From contig NC_064233.1 of the NCBI RefSeq assembly GCF_023101765.2, positions 3,743,501-3,807,500 of the forward strand: a stretch of DNA of 64,000 nt, in the 5' to 3' direction. The notes beneath the pieces are model-generated. The model searched no databases and had not been told where the DNA came from. It was given only the letters and a program-made list of their open reading frames with translations. Below, in pieces: positions 11,710-23,920 of this stretch. Each line of letters starts with the position of its first letter. Position 1 is the stretch's first letter. This stretch comes from Spodoptera frugiperda. Lineage: Eukaryota; Arthropoda; Insecta; Lepidoptera; Noctuidae. A program made the position numbers and the translations under genes.

Positions 11710-12331
11710 GTAGGGGGACATAGTCCAATATACATTATTTACACTTTACCATATACTATATACGCGCGGGCGAGGCCGGCCCCCCCCACTCCGCGCTGCT
11801 CGCCGCCGCGCTCGCCGCCGCCGCCACCGCCGCCGCCGCCGCCAGGCACTAGGTAGGGGGGACATAGTCCAATATACATTATTTACACTTTACCATATAC
11901 TATATACGCGCGGGCGAGGCCGGCCCCCCCACTCCGCGCTGCTCGCCGCCGCGCTCGCCGCCGCCGCCACCGCCGCCGCCGCCGCCAGGCACTAGGTAGG
12001 GGGGACATAGTCCAATATACATTATTTACACTTTACCATATACTATATACGCGCGGGCGAGGCCGGCCCCCCCACTCCGCGCTGCTCGCCGCCGCGCTCG
12101 CCGCCGCCGCCACCGCCGCCGCCGCCGCCAGGCACTAGGTAGGGGGGACATAGTCCAATATACATTATTTACACTTTACCATATACTATATACGCGCGGG
12201 CGAGGCCGGCCCCCCCACTCCGCGCTGCTCGCCGCCGCGCTCGCCGCCGCCGCCACCGCCGCCGCCGCCGCCAGGCACTAGGTAGGGGGACATAGTCCAA
12301 TATACATTATTTACACTTTACCATATACTAT
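11621..12331 (+). repeat. Tandem array 3: last SV2-like exon end plus downstream bases, 143-bp unit, 5 copies
   Basis: Copies begin at 11621, 11764, 11908, 12051 and 12194 (units 143-144 bp). Each has the alanine-codon run (GCC)n, CAGGCACTAG, then gtaggggg and an AT-rich stretch ending ACTATATAC. The first copy supplies the true stop TAG at 11707-11709. The first two copies have longer C runs than the later ones. Confidence 0.9.
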
Positions 12332-13590
12332 ATTCAATGGACCCCCGATACTTTGTTACATATACTGTGATTGGTAATTAGTGAACGATATTTAAATAGG
12401 TGTTTATACTCATGATTACCCTATATATTCATTTGACTTTTCAATACCAAATATCCCTCAAAAATCATACTTTCATATTCATCTGACGATATACTTATTA
12501 CCCGACTGCACCAGAAGGAGGGTTATCATTTTTTTATGAATTTTTCCAACTAAATCTTAAGTAATAAACGTGCTGTTTGGTGCAAAAATTTGATGACGTT
12601 ATAATATTTCATAATAACAATCTTCTGTAATATATTTTTTTCATATTTTCAGGTACACTGAGTCCCATGGACTCGATTAATTTCAGGGATTTTCAGCATT
12701 ATTGTAAAGTTGTCTTTACAAATATTATTAACGACGGCAACACCTATTCGTTAGGGTTGCCATGACAAAATATCGATTAAAAACGAATTGAGTTGGGTTT
12801 TATATTAAAAAAGTTTTATAAAACCGATATTTGGATTTAGGTTCGACAATATTACTCAGTACTGTTATTAAGTACGATTATATCTATGGAATTGCCTAAT
12901 ATGAAAAAATCCAATAATTGGCATTAGGCACACCTATAAGAGTCCAAATTGACAAAAGAAACTCTTAACCGACTGTACAAAAAGAGAGTATTAAACGTTT
13001 TTAATATAAAACCCAACTTATATGGAATGAACTTGCCATATTATGGACGTACCAAAGTACTCATGACTGATTTAAATGTTATGTCACTAATTAACCGACT
13101 TTATAGAAAAGTGATATGCAACTTTTGTTATTTGCAAAAATGCCCCTGTAGGGAGCAGATATTGACATTAAAACAAGTAAAAATTCAAGAAATTTCTAAT
13201 TAAAAAGTTGCATTTCATTTTTACGTCAAAAAATGTCTAACTAGAGATGCAGCTAAACATATCGATATGTTAAAACATCGATATCGATGAAAGAACAGCA
13301 ATAAAACGAACTAATAGCAATGGAAAGACACAATTGAATTTATATAAATATATAAAAATAAACATTTGTCTGGATGTAACTCCTGTATAGATTGTATATA
13401 AGCTTAGTGCGTGGATGGGAATCGATTTTATAATCGATTGTTAGTGATGTGCCATAATCGATAAATTGATCGAGACTTGGGATTTGGTAGAGGTTGATTA
13501 TATCGTATTTCAGCCTATAAGTGTCCACTGCTGACCAAAGGCCTCTTCTCGCACGGAGAAGGTTTAAGCATTAATCACCACAAAATTGGG
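12332..13590. other. SV2-like downstream region; possible 3' UTR exon, no clear gene
   Basis: A MITE-F half lies near 12365-12415. TTTTCAG at about 12650 could be an acceptor for a non-coding 3' exon, because TAG|gtaggg at the stop looks like a donor. The short open frame at 12949-13203 has no recognisable domain and is not called. Confidence 0.3.
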
Positions 13591-13594
13591 CGTA

Positions 13595-13720
13595 CTTTGT
13601 ACAGTGGCTTTACGTGCCTTAATGTGCACCTCTGCCTACCCCTTCGGGGATAAAAGGCATGACGTTGCTTCTCTGTGTGAGAAGAGGCCTTTGCTCAGCA
13701 GTGGCCACTTATAGGCTGTT
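13595..13720 (+). mobile_element. SINE tail followed by RTE LINE 3' end
   Basis: 13595-13664 has GTGCACCTCTGCCTACCCCT and GATAAAAGGCATGACG, the 3' end of the tRNA-headed SINE. Next come codons resembling an RTE C-terminus (AxxQQW.LIG then stop). Confidence 0.45.
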
Positions 13721-14005
13721 GATAGTGATTATTGATTATCACATTGGTATTAAAATAATAATAATGATTTGGATTTTGTACGAAATTTTCAACCTCTACC
13801 GATTTCAGAAGTCCTTCTCTTACAAAAGTGTCATATTTTGACATCCACGTCACTTGTTGCCATAGATTATATTATTGAATGCTAAACTACACATGTGATG
13901 GTGATTAGTTTGGTCAGAAAATTGTACTGTCAAAATGTTTTGATAATTGGTAATGCGTGTGTGAATATTGGTCTGTTTTGGTTCATTGGTTTTGACTTTT
14001 TTAAA

Positions 14006-14117
14006 AAGACCGGCAACGCACCTGTGACTCCTCTGGTGTTGCGGGTGTCCATGGGCGGCGCTGATCGCTTACCATCAGATGACACGTCTGCTCGTTTGCC
14101 CCCTATTCCATAAAAAA
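14006..14117 (+). mobile_element. LINE 3'-end (family A) with A-rich tail
   Basis: GGCAACGCACCTGTGACTCC through CGTCTGCTCGTTTGCC and CCATAAAAAA. Confidence 0.6.
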
Positions 14118-14124
14118 GGGGAAC

Positions 14125-14350
14125 TTTAGGTAGCCTTAGTACGAGTTTGTTTTACGGTTAACAAGGTCGAAACGAGCGCGTCTGGTTGGTTGGTTCATTC
14201 GCGCCAGCTAATCGGTACCCTTAGTACGAATTTGCTTTACGTTAAACGATACGAGAGCGCGTTCAGCGGTCTGATTGGCGAACAAATTGGCTGTATGAAT
14301 GACCCAACCAATCAGAGTGTTACGGTTTGCCACGGAAGGGTATTCTAAAA
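14125..14350. mobile_element. MITE family C cluster
   Basis: Contains TTAGTACGAGTTTGTTTTAC and the mirror words GAGCGCG / CTGATTGG. Two partial units are arranged in tandem. Confidence 0.5.
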
Positions 14351-14624
14351 CGAATGGACTCAGGAATTACTCCCGAGTCGAATAATATCCTCAGGATTCT
14401 ACTTATAATTGCGCCCGAATATTTATCAAAACATTTTAACAGTTATATTTTCAATGCAAATAAATATATAAAGTTTCGTATGCATAAATAAATATACTCT
14501 TTATAAACAATAGATTTTTATACTTAACTACAATAATTTAATTACAGCTTCTAGAGAAATTAGTTTTTAAAAACGACTTTTGCTAATTTTGAAGCTAAAA
14601 ATCTTAATTTTTGTAGAGATTGTC

Positions 14625-14842
14625 CCAGTCAACTGATGGTAGCGGTGACTGTCCAGGCGACACACGTACTTAGGTATCGTCATGAGCTAATGTTCACATG
14701 TAAACAGCAGCTCATGTAGTGTAGATGTCCAGTCAACTGATGGTAGCGGTGACTGTCCAGGCGACATACGTACTTAGGTATCGTCATGAGCTAATGTTCA
14801 CATGTAAACAGCAGCTCATGTAGTGTAGATGTCCAGTCAACA
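14625..14842 (+). repeat. 104-bp tandem duplication
   Basis: CCAGTCAACTGATGGTAGCG starts at 14625 and 14729, with a partial third start at 14833. The two full units differ at one position I could find (CACACG/CATACG). Each contains CATGAGCT and AGCTCATG as an internal inverted pair. Confidence 0.85.
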
Positions 14843-14849
14843 AGGTTAT

Positions 14850-15790
14850 TTCTTTATTATTTTTATAGTAAAAGTCGTTTTTTAAAACTCAGAAATCGTC
14901 ACATGTGTAGTCCACTTATGTTGTATAGTCAATATTAAATTTATTTTTAATTTCGTCCAAATCTAATAGTCGAACAAAGAATCTCGTTTTTTTTTATATT
15001 TTAAAAATCGAATGACTATACTACAAAGTGTTGCCATATGAAATAAATACAAGAAAAATGGTAGAAATTTCCCCCTTTAATGGTAAAATTATGGTTAGCT
15101 TTAAATTTAGTATTTTTCAATTATTATCGTTATGGTAAATATTAAAATATGAAGTATGTAGTTGTACATAAGGCTGAACATATCGACGAGAATGGAGGAA
15201 AGAGGTTGTAATCTTTAATTTTTTAAACCCATTTTTTTTTTAATTTTATGACAATTATGTTCCACGATAAATAGATTTGGCTTTGAAATAAAGGATGGAG
15301 GAATTTAAACTTTAAACTCATACAATTAAAGTTGATTTTTCTATTTTCTGTCTTCGAGGTGGCTGAATAGTCCTACTATTTGTATGGAGTATAATATACC
15401 TTTCACGTATAGACGAGTATTGTATAATTTTTTTTTTTTATTGAAATGTCTCATTTTATGCCATTCAAAGGATTTTGAGTCTTATTTCTGCGACATAAAG
15501 GTCTATTATTCGTTGTACGTTGTATTTTTCTATTTTAGTCAACTGATTTTGATTTCTATTTCTTTTATAATAAGATTTAAGTGTAGTATTGAAGCTATAC
15601 TTCATTTTTGCTAGTGTTTCGTCTCTATGTCCATGGAAATAAGGTTCAGAATCGTTTGACAAATGATTTTAAATGGATTTTCTTTTTGTATAAACTTGCT
15701 TTATTTTGTTTTTGACGAGCACTGTACTATGTTATTATAAAAACTCGATTATTTTGATTTAGTTCTTGAATTGTTTTTATTCTAACCAAG
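14850..15790. other. AT-rich intergenic stretch, nothing recognised
   Basis: Low-complexity AT-rich sequence. Open frames here are short and lack domains. Confidence 0.4.
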
Positions 15791-15857
15791 CTACTGGTGT
15801 TTGGTAGTAGAGAAACTGGTGAATGAACTATGCATTATAAATATTAATAATAATTAT

Positions 15858-15967
15858 GAAACACCGGCAACGCACCTGTGGCTCCTCTGGTGTTGCGGGT
15901 GTTCATGGGCGGCGCTGATCGCTTACCATCAGGTGACTCGTCTGCTCGTTTGCTACTTATTTCATAA
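15858..15967 (+). mobile_element. LINE 3'-end (family A) with A-rich tail
   Basis: A clean copy: GGCAACGCACCTGTGGCTCC, CATGGGCGGCGCTGATCGC, CGTCTGCTCGTTTGC, then TTATTTCATAAAAAAA. Confidence 0.65.
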
Positions 15968-16014
15968 AAAAATTCATACAACATTTATATAATTTTTCCA
16001 AATTAATTATTATG

Positions 16015-16167
16015 TTATCGGCTTACTCACGTAACTGTTTGACGAGGAACTCGACTAGTTTCTAGTCATGCTAGAGGCTCATATTCATGAGCAGCATTCC
16101 GCGACACACGACGGGTCTTGAAACTAGTCGAGTTCCTCATCAAACAGTTACAAGAGTAGGCCGATAA
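16015..16167. mobile_element. Palindromic MITE (family D), complete
   Basis: TTATCGGCTTACTCACGTAA at the left mirrors a right end containing GTAGGCCGATAA. The inverted repeats extend about 45 bp (through GAACTCGACTAGTTTC). Related copies are at 20300-20352 and in pieces at 29699-30000. Confidence 0.75.
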
Positions 16168-16678
16168 TATAATACTTAATTTAGTATATCTCACGAAAGT
16201 TTTCATAAAGTTATATCATTTATCCACTATACCTATCCTACCTACTTTTCAAAATAATCGGGTTTACCACGACTATATCTATCACCTTGCCATTACATTT
16301 AGTGTTGCCATATCTTTGATTTAAGTGATATTATCATAGACTGCTTATACCTTAGATTAAATAAAAAAGACATTTTTTTCATATACCCACATTATTTAGT
16401 CAATATAATTAATTTAATTATTAAATAAACAATCATATATTTGCTTTTATTGAGTGACTGAAGAAACTACCAAAATTGGTAGTTTTTTCTGCTTTGGTAG
16501 AATTTTTATTTTTTGTACTGGCAATACAGTTGTGTGTTGCCAGTGGTTAGTTTATTGGGAGTTTTTTTTTGTATTTGTATGTATTTGAAGTGTAATTAAG
16601 GATGTGGCGTTTGTAATAAAATAAGTGTGTTGGTTTAATATCATAACATAATTGGTGAAAAATGGGTGTTACATTGTA

Positions 16679-16829
16679 TATAGGGTGACTGGTAATTAGT
16701 GAACGATATTTAAACACGTGATTGTACTCGTGATTACAAACAACTTTCATAGAAACTTTTGTTGTATACTCATTAGTTTTATTTTTATAACGTGTTTAAA
16801 TATCGTTCACTAATTACCAGTCACCCTAT
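16679..16829. mobile_element. Palindromic MITE (family F) inserted in a SINE
   Basis: TATAGGGTGACTGGTAATTA is mirrored by TAATTACCAGTCACCCTATA. The flanks (GGGTGTTACATTG and TGTGCACCTCTG) are the two sides of a tRNA-headed SINE tail, so the MITE inserted into it. Confidence 0.75.
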
Positions 16830-17361
16830 ATGTGCACCTCTGTCTACCCCTTTAGAGTTAAATGTTATGATATTATCCTTTGTATAGTTGGAACGGAATA
16901 TAAAATCATTTTTTAAATATTATTTTTTTCTTTATTAATTATTATGTATTTTTACATATATAATTATTTTAATCTGAAATCTGATGGGATTACATAGGAC
17001 TCATAACATAAATAGTGAAAAGTGAGTGTTATGTAATATTTGCTTTCAAGGAATGAAGTTATTTTAATGCATTTTGTTAAATAAAAACTAAATGTTTCCT
17101 CTCGCTCACACGTACTAAGTGTGAGTGAGATAGAAACAGTGATATTTGTTTTTCTATCACGCTAAGGCTCTCAAATACATTATATATGTATATTTTTATA
17201 TACACACAATGTCTCGAATGAATTATATTATTATAATTTTAATACGAATACACGGTTGCACAGCGAACTATACAAAACCAGTTTATCTTGATCTCGCTTT
17301 GTATGATCTTTCCCCACATTGAGCAGTCAGTTTATACTAGAAATAAGTTACCAGTTTCATA

Positions 17362-17625
17362 TTGCCTCGCTTTCGTAGAGCGGTCGCGCGACTGCAGGAC
17401 AAGGGGACTCGGGTTCCATTTCCGCTGGCTGGCTATTGCTGGGGTTTTTCGGTTTTTCGAAAATTTCTCAGTATTAGCACCAGCTCTGGGGGTGATCCTA
17501 TTGCCATATATGTATATGACTTACAACACGAATTGTGAAAAATGGGTGTACATTGTATAGCGGTAGTACGTGCCGTAATGTGCACCTCTGCCTACCCCTT
17601 CGGGGATAAAAAGGCGTGACGTTGT
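17362..17625 (+). mobile_element. tRNA-headed SINE, nearly full length
   Basis: The tRNA-like head has GAGCGGTCGCGCGACTGC and a B-box-like GGGTTCCATTTCC. It continues with GGCGTGACG near the 3' end after CTACCCCTTCGGGGATAAA. The head is degenerate at the A box. Confidence 0.6.
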
Positions 17626-17689
17626 TGTAAAAAAACAGTTTATCATGGTCTCTCTTTGTACAACTTTCGAAAATTTCTCAGTAGTAGCA

Positions 17690-17865
17690 CGGAGTCTGGA
17701 ATTGTGTCGAGGATATGGCAATAGGCTCACCACCTATTACATGGGACTTACAACATAAATTGTGAAAAGTGGGTGTACACAGTGGCATTACGTGTCATAA
17801 TGTGCACCTCTGCCTACCCCTTCGGGGATTAAAGGCGTGACGATATGTATGTATGTATGTATCTC
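17690..17865 (+). mobile_element. tRNA-headed SINE, 3' part, with ATGT-repeat tail
   Basis: Same body as the preceding copy (ATTACATGGGACTTACAAC, CTACCCCTTCGGGGATTAAA, GGCGTGACG) and ends in (TATG)n. Confidence 0.6.
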
Positions 17866-18501
17866 TTTGTACAATATTTCCCCACATTCGACGGTCAGTT
17901 TATACTGGTTTTGTATAGCTTGTTGTGACGCCGTGTATCTATAATTATTTGTAATTGAAAACACGCAATATTTAGTTAAAATTTGTCATTTAAGGTAGTT
18001 TTAGTGTAATATAATTATGTATATTGTACTAAAACTTTGTTTTGATATAAATTGTTTAATGATTTTTGACAGAAAAAAGGAATCTCGGGTTCGATTCCCG
18101 GGTCAGGCAAACTATGACGAGGCTGGGGACTAAAGATGTCGTTAAATGTCACCTATCTTAGTTTAAGGGTTCCTTAAAAATTAGGACAGGTTGGTGGAAA
18201 CTGGTACTAACGCCATCTGTTGAGAGTAAACTTAAAACTCTCATTGCTTTTTTTGTGAAGATCAGTATTATTTATATCAAAACAAAGTTTTTAACACTGA
18301 GCCACACTGAGGCTAAATTTGCAAGACGATGCAAGCGATTGCAGTACCCGACGATAAATATTGCACATCGGCCTTTGTAAAGAAATAATCGCCAAAGTTA
18401 TCAATAGCACATGATTATGTAAAGATAAAACTACTCCAGCACTATCTTCGAATCATAAAAATATTGAAAAACAAAACGTTTTATTTAAATAAACAATTTT
18501 A

Positions 18502-18776
18502 AGAGTGGGAGAGCCATGCGTCGGCACGAATGTGCCGACTCGACCGAAGTGACATCACGGTCTTACAGAAAACCGACGTAAAACAACGCTTGCGTTGTTT
18601 CGATGTGAGTGAGGTTACTGAAGACCCAATTATCCCCTTTCCCAATTTTAATGGCCCAAAAGGTCGGCAACGCACTTATAACCTCTGGTGGTTCGAGTGT
18701 CCATAGGCGGCGACGTTTACTTACCATCAGGTGATCCGTCTGCTCGTTTACCGGCTTATACCATAAAAAAGAGATA
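18502..18776 (+). mobile_element. Composite A/B repeat, full length
   Basis: Runs from GTGGGAGAGCCATGCGTCGG through ACGCTTGCGTTGTTTCGATG to CGTCTGCTCGTTTACCGGC and CCATAAAAAAG. Confidence 0.65.
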
Positions 18777-19085
18777 GCACGATCTTTAAGTACAACGTAA
18801 AATTGAGCAGCATTTCAGTATTTGGGCGTTAGTGAAGGTATTGGAAGCCTAATATTCTCTTTCCAAAAGTCGATGTGCAATATTCATCGCCAGGTATTGT
18901 ACTTATCATGTCTACAACATTTATACTCACTCATGCATCCTTGCATATCTTAGTTAAGAATTATTGATAACGACGCCATCTATCGAGTGTTCGGCGAGTA
19001 TTGTTTACGTATACTTTGCACAATGGTCGATATTTAGATCTGACTCAGGACAGTCTTGAAAACCTACTATCTGTAAATTTGCCTT

Positions 19086-19402
19086 TATCTTATAAGTCTC
19101 GGCAAAGGACCTGTAACTTCTCTGGTGTTGCGGGTGTCCATGGGACGACGCCGATTGCTTACCATTAGGTTATCTGTCTGCTCGTTTGCCGGTCTATCTA
19201 TTTTTTATTACTTTACTTGCTTGTTTGTTTGTTTGAACGCGCTAATCTCCGGATCTACTGGTCCGAATTGAATAATTATTTTTGTGTTGTATAATGAATT
19301 TATTAAGGAAGGAAGTACTTTGGAAGGCTATAGGCTATAAAACATCACGATACGATCAATAGGAGCCAAGCAGAAAGGGTGAAACTGCGCCTAAGTCGCT
19401 AA
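19086..19402 (+). mobile_element. LINE 3' end followed by Helitron-like family H
   Basis: 19086-19200 is a family A tail (CTCTGGTGTTGCGGGTGTCC). 19216-19402 has GTTTGTTTGAACGCGCTAAT and ends near GTGAAACTGCGCCTAAGTCG, so the CTAG end is decayed. Confidence 0.5.
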
Positions 19403-20066
19403 TACCTTATGAGAAGCAAATCTACAGATGATAGGTTATATAAGTGAACATTTAATAAAATATATAGACGATTGTGCAAAGAGATTATTTTTACGTGTGG
19501 CTAGTAGACGAAATAGACTGAAATTGTATTTGTCATCCGATGTGTGTAAATAAAGATCGAATAAAATATGTTCATATTTAAATGTTTCTTGTTTTATTTC
19601 GTTTTTCTTGAGTAAAATACGTGTAGGGATACAAATGCTGACTATACTAATTCCGTTGAGTATGCTAATAAGAGAGCCAGTCAGTCAGTCACTTGTAACA
19701 CCGAACCGTAGGCGCACGTAGGAAATATACCTACTGCTTAGCCCTTAGGGAAAAGCGTTGTGTAAAAGACACAACTCTCTTTCTAACATACGTACGTGAG
19801 TACGTGAGTGAGACACCAAGTTATTCTAGTTAACTAATTACTACGCTAAGCTTTTTCTTTTACATGCTAATATTAAAAGAAAATAAAAGACGAAACATAT
19901 TGACAATATAGTTTATTTCTTAAATAATAAAATTAATTACATTTATTTACACCAAAAGGCTAGCTCTCAGAAATAGGTGTCATATTTTCAAATTTTAGAA
20001 ACTATTTAAACGCTAGGCAAACGAGGGAATAGAACATTCGTTTATATGAAGACTAACGTATGTTTG

Positions 20067-20223
20067 TTGAGGGCTCAGTACGAGTTTGTTTTACGTTCAA
20101 CGAGATCGAAACTAGAGCGCGTTCAACGCTCTGATTGGTTGGTTCATAGGAGCCGGCTAAACAAAAGCCGGACGCGCTCTCGTTTCGATTTCGTTCAACG
20201 TAAAGCAAACTCGTACTAAGGGT
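20067..20223. mobile_element. Palindromic MITE (family C), complete
   Basis: CAGTACGAGTTTGTTTTACG is mirrored by CGTAAAGCAAACTCGTACTA, with GAGCGCG / CGCGCTC inside. About 157 bp, nearly symmetrical. Confidence 0.75.
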
Positions 20224-20349
20224 ACAGATGGCGCTAAATTAGCGTTAAGTCTATTTGTCCAATCACTATAGCTGTAAAAATTTATATAAGCCTCGAAAAC
20301 GGCTTGAAATTAGTCGAGTTCCTCGTCAAAGAGTTACGAGAGTAAGCCG

Positions 20350-21050
20350 AATACATTGATTTTTCTATTCATAGCGTCACAAATACCATTCGATAAGGGG
20401 AGCTTATTGAGACACTTTTGTTATTAAAAAAAAATAAACACCTATTTTCCGAGAACCAGCGTAAATATTTTAAGTTAAAATTTGACATTTTAAGAAACCT
20501 TTTTTCAGACAGTCTGTTCAACCGATTTTAACTCCTATTCCATAGATATAAGGATGGTATTCAAAGCAGGGAGTCGTTACAATACCAACTATTGACTGTA
20601 GGCGACATTTGTCCTTCCGCCCAACGTAATAAGACTCAAAATCGGTTGACCGGACAGACCGAAAAAAAATGTTCTTAAATGTTATATTGAATGGACTACA
20701 AATAAATCAGGCGTAACCGGGGTTAAAACAAGACCCACCTTATTAATACCTATTGTCCAAAAAACCTACAATCACATTGAAATATGAACTTTATAACAAG
20801 TGTACAAAAGTGCAAAATTGTATAAAAATCGACGGTAACACTAATCGATCAGTCTTTCAGCTTAGCCAAAGTGATTTGCACTTTATAACACTGGGACAAA
20901 GTTTATTATACGTTGTACATATAAAGTACCTACTATAATAATTATATATGGTATCTCAAAGATTTTCGAATGTATATAAAAAATCTACACAATATAATTC
21001 CCGGCACATAACATGGCAAGATTTTATCGTGGTGTGGGTAAGTTCGCGTG
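20350..21050. other. Intergenic stretch, no recognised gene
   Basis: AT-rich. A family D half-element ends at about 20352. The short open frames at 20753-21145 have no domain I recognise. Confidence 0.35.
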
Positions 21051-21059
21051 TTTTTTTAA

Positions 21060-21205
21060 TAGCCATAACGTCCCAAAACCGCTGCAACTCCTATAAACCA
21101 GGATCTACAGTAGATACAACCATGAAAACACCGGAACCTTGTTAGGCACAACCCAGGGACATGAATAACTGTCTTGGATCCCGCAATGATATAAATCAGA
21201 AGATA
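21060..21205. repeat. Interspersed repeat (family N)
   Basis: CGCTGCAACTCCTATAAACC through ACAGTAGATACAACCATGAA and GGACATGAATAACTGTCTTG. It recurs inverted at 45685-45835. Confidence 0.6.
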
Positions 21206-21801
21206 TTAAAGGACAAAAAATCGATAGTTTCCAGTTAGTTAAGTTCGCGCATTATGTATTTTCTCAATATTTTATGGTTATAGTCATCCCCTTCCCCCAT
21301 CCTTCACCCTTGTAGGGCCGCACCAGGAAAAAATCTGGCCATCGTTCATGCCGGGAATTATACTTACTTATACATAGATATAGATTATATTGGCATTCCA
21401 TTTACTTATATATTATTATATAGTTTTGCACCACTAATGAAGAAATCGAAGTATGTATGGCTAAAATTAGATGATAACAGTCAAGTTCCATCTCTTTCTG
21501 TCAGCTAACAAATGACAAAGACAACAGATGATGCGCGCTACTCATGTAGAGCTAGTATACTAGTAGAGCTTTACTCAGTATATTTACGTGACTAAACCAG
21601 AATTTTAGTTAAGATACATATTCATTCATAGTAGTATATTTAAAATACCCACATTTGAACCTTTAGAGCGTCACAGCCTGATCGTCGCCGTTTTCAAATA
21701 CATTTCGTTTGTCGATTATAGCCGACCGTGGCTCAGAAGGTTTGATATAAATTCCATAAATGCTAAATATTCATGTATTATAATTAATGTAATTCTATAT
21801 A

Positions 21802-22172
21802 GAGTGACTGGTAATTAGTGAAGGATATTTAAACACGTGATTGTACTCATAATTATAAACAACTTTCCCAAAAAAAATTTATTGTATACTTATTAATTTT
21901 CTTTTTATCCGATAACAACATGTTATTAGGCCGAGCGCGTAATGTTTTAACAATACAACAACATTTTATACGCCGAGCGCGTAAGTTTCAAAATACTAAT
22001 TCGATCATCCGATAATGCGTGTTTTGCGCCTCGTAGCTAACAGCTGATCATGCGAAAGATTACGCGCGTGAAATTTTGTTGTAGTTTCTTAGGAAATTTG
22101 TTTGTAATCATGAGTACAATCACGTGTTTAAATATCGTTCACTAATTACCAGTCACCCTATATAGTTTCGTA
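21802..22172. mobile_element. MITE family F, long version
   Basis: The same ends as 16679-16829 (GTGACTGGTAATTAGTGAA / TTCACTAATTACCAGTCACC) enclose about 280 bp of extra sequence, including a repeated CCGAGCGCGTAA word. This is likely a less deleted relative. Confidence 0.65.
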
Positions 22173-22926
22173 TCCCGGCTACGCCCATACTTCACTACGA
22201 CTCCTACATACAAATGCTAGGGCAGTATCGACATTAATAACGACAAAAACTGGTCGCTAAGTCGTGCATTTTTAAACTAATAAGCCAAGTTATATAATGA
22301 CTAACAGCCTAAATGAATAAACATTCTAAAGCCAAAATAGATATTTCAACTAAGATCGATTTATTAAATTAGTAGTATAAAGTTTCTGTAAGTATAATAG
22401 GGTAGATGACTAATTTTTATTTGAATGTCCGTCTTGTAAATTATTTTAAAACAGATATATTGATTTGAAATGTCGTGTGACGTCTGTTCTAGATACATTT
22501 TATACCTACGTATAAATGCCGTATTAACTCTCACTCCTGAACTTTGATTCGTTTTATCTAAGTATTGTTATTTTATATGCAAAATAAAAAAATGCGTGTC
22601 TAATATTTTTCATTACCTAACTGACGGACTAAACAGATTTTTAATTTTCATACCCCGTCATCATCCCTATTGTAACACATTAGAACTGATTTGGTAAATC
22701 ATGCCAAGGTCCATATAAAATCAAATAGCCCTTCACCCACAGAACAGAGAAAAAGAAGTAGAAGTAGTATGTAGGCGGGGCACGCGTAGCCCCTGATAAG
22801 TACGGATATGCTTATGTTTGTCATTTAGGCGTTTGTACGCATATCAGTCTTCGTTGGACTGTATAACGTCAACTAGACATGTAAAAAATCGTCGAAAACC
22901 GTAAAAAAATATAAAAACGACGAAAT

Positions 22927-23424
22927 ATGCTATTTTATAGTGAAAAGATGAAAGCCATAACAAAAATGTGCCTGGGAGTGGTATATCGTATCATCGGTAA
23001 GTGCTATTTTATTTTATTTAAATTTATATTTGGCTTGAAACTAGTGACATATATTTTTTTAAATCTACAAACTAAATGTAAGTTTATGTCTAAGATGATA
23101 GGGTCTACTTTCTTTCAAACGCAAACCTGCTGTTCTAGAAGATTTCATTCGTGACATCTAAAATTTTGCTACCCGTTTAGGGATTGACATTATCGATAAC
23201 AGGCTGTCGATATAATTAAAACTTTTTATTACGTATATAGGATAAATACAAAAAAAAATGATAAGAAGTAACTATTAAACATTGATTATGTTGTTTTAGA
23301 TTTCCGAAGGATCCAGAAATAAAAGGAAAATGGATCGAGATGTCTGGAAGACAAAATTGGTTTCCTGCCACTAACTAGTACAATTTGTTTGGACCATGTT
23401 GTACAACAAGATATTATATTATGA
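22927..23424 (+). pseudogene. Decayed THAP-domain exon pair
   Basis: The first piece ends GSGISYHR at donor gtaagt (22996). The second starts after TTTTAG at 23300 and reads FPKDPEIKGKWIEM, then GRQNWFPATN, then an in-frame TAG. One base over, the text continues STICLDH, restoring the C-x2-H of a THAP zinc finger (HxFPKDP...W...P...ICxDHF). In the frame that gives SYHR, the upstream part hits stops where the first CxxC should be. THAP domains bind DNA and occur in transposase-derived proteins. A one-base insertion near 23370 plus the lost N-terminus make this a pseudogene or transposon relic. Confidence 0.6.
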
Positions 23425-23849
23425 GTATAACCGAAAAAAATGCGCAATTTTTTACTATAAATAATCAGTTAAATTTCCAGATTGTGCAGGCAGAAATACC
23501 TAATCACGTTATGTAATATTGGCCACCAACTGAAGGGAAGTAACTTTGTTTAATGTTCAGTTTTATTTTCTATTTTTTGTAACATACGACCGTAATAAAA
23601 AAATACTTTATATATAAAGTGTGATTTTTTATTTTTGCAATACAAATTTTGTTAGAATACTACGAACGGCATGTGACTCTTTCCGAGTTATATGTACTTA
23701 ACTAAGATCATTAAGATACCACTGGCAAATGGTGAAGGAAAACATCGTGAGGAAACCTGGGCTTATTATTTTCTAATTACCTATTATAAGTTTGAAATCG
23801 ACAACTCGCATTGGGCAAGCGTGGTGATCAATGCTCAAACTTTCTCCGT

Positions 23850-23920
23850 GCGTGAAGAGGCCTTTAGTCAGCAGTGGCCACTTATAGGCTATTGATGATG
23901 ATGATGATGATAATAGATAG
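23850..23920 (+). mobile_element. RTE LINE 3' end with (GAT)n tail
   Basis: Reads EAFSQQWPLIGY, stop, then (TGA)n: the usual RTE-clade C-terminus and microsatellite tail. Confidence 0.55.

Noticed and set aside
11467..11728. Overlapping minus frames rich in Ala/Arg/Gly
   Set aside because: Antisense of the (GCC)n alanine run in the last SV2-like exon.
12949..13203. 84-residue open frame with a CFCYLQKCPC segment
   Set aside because: No ATG at its start, no domain, no splice context; treated as chance in AT-rich DNA.
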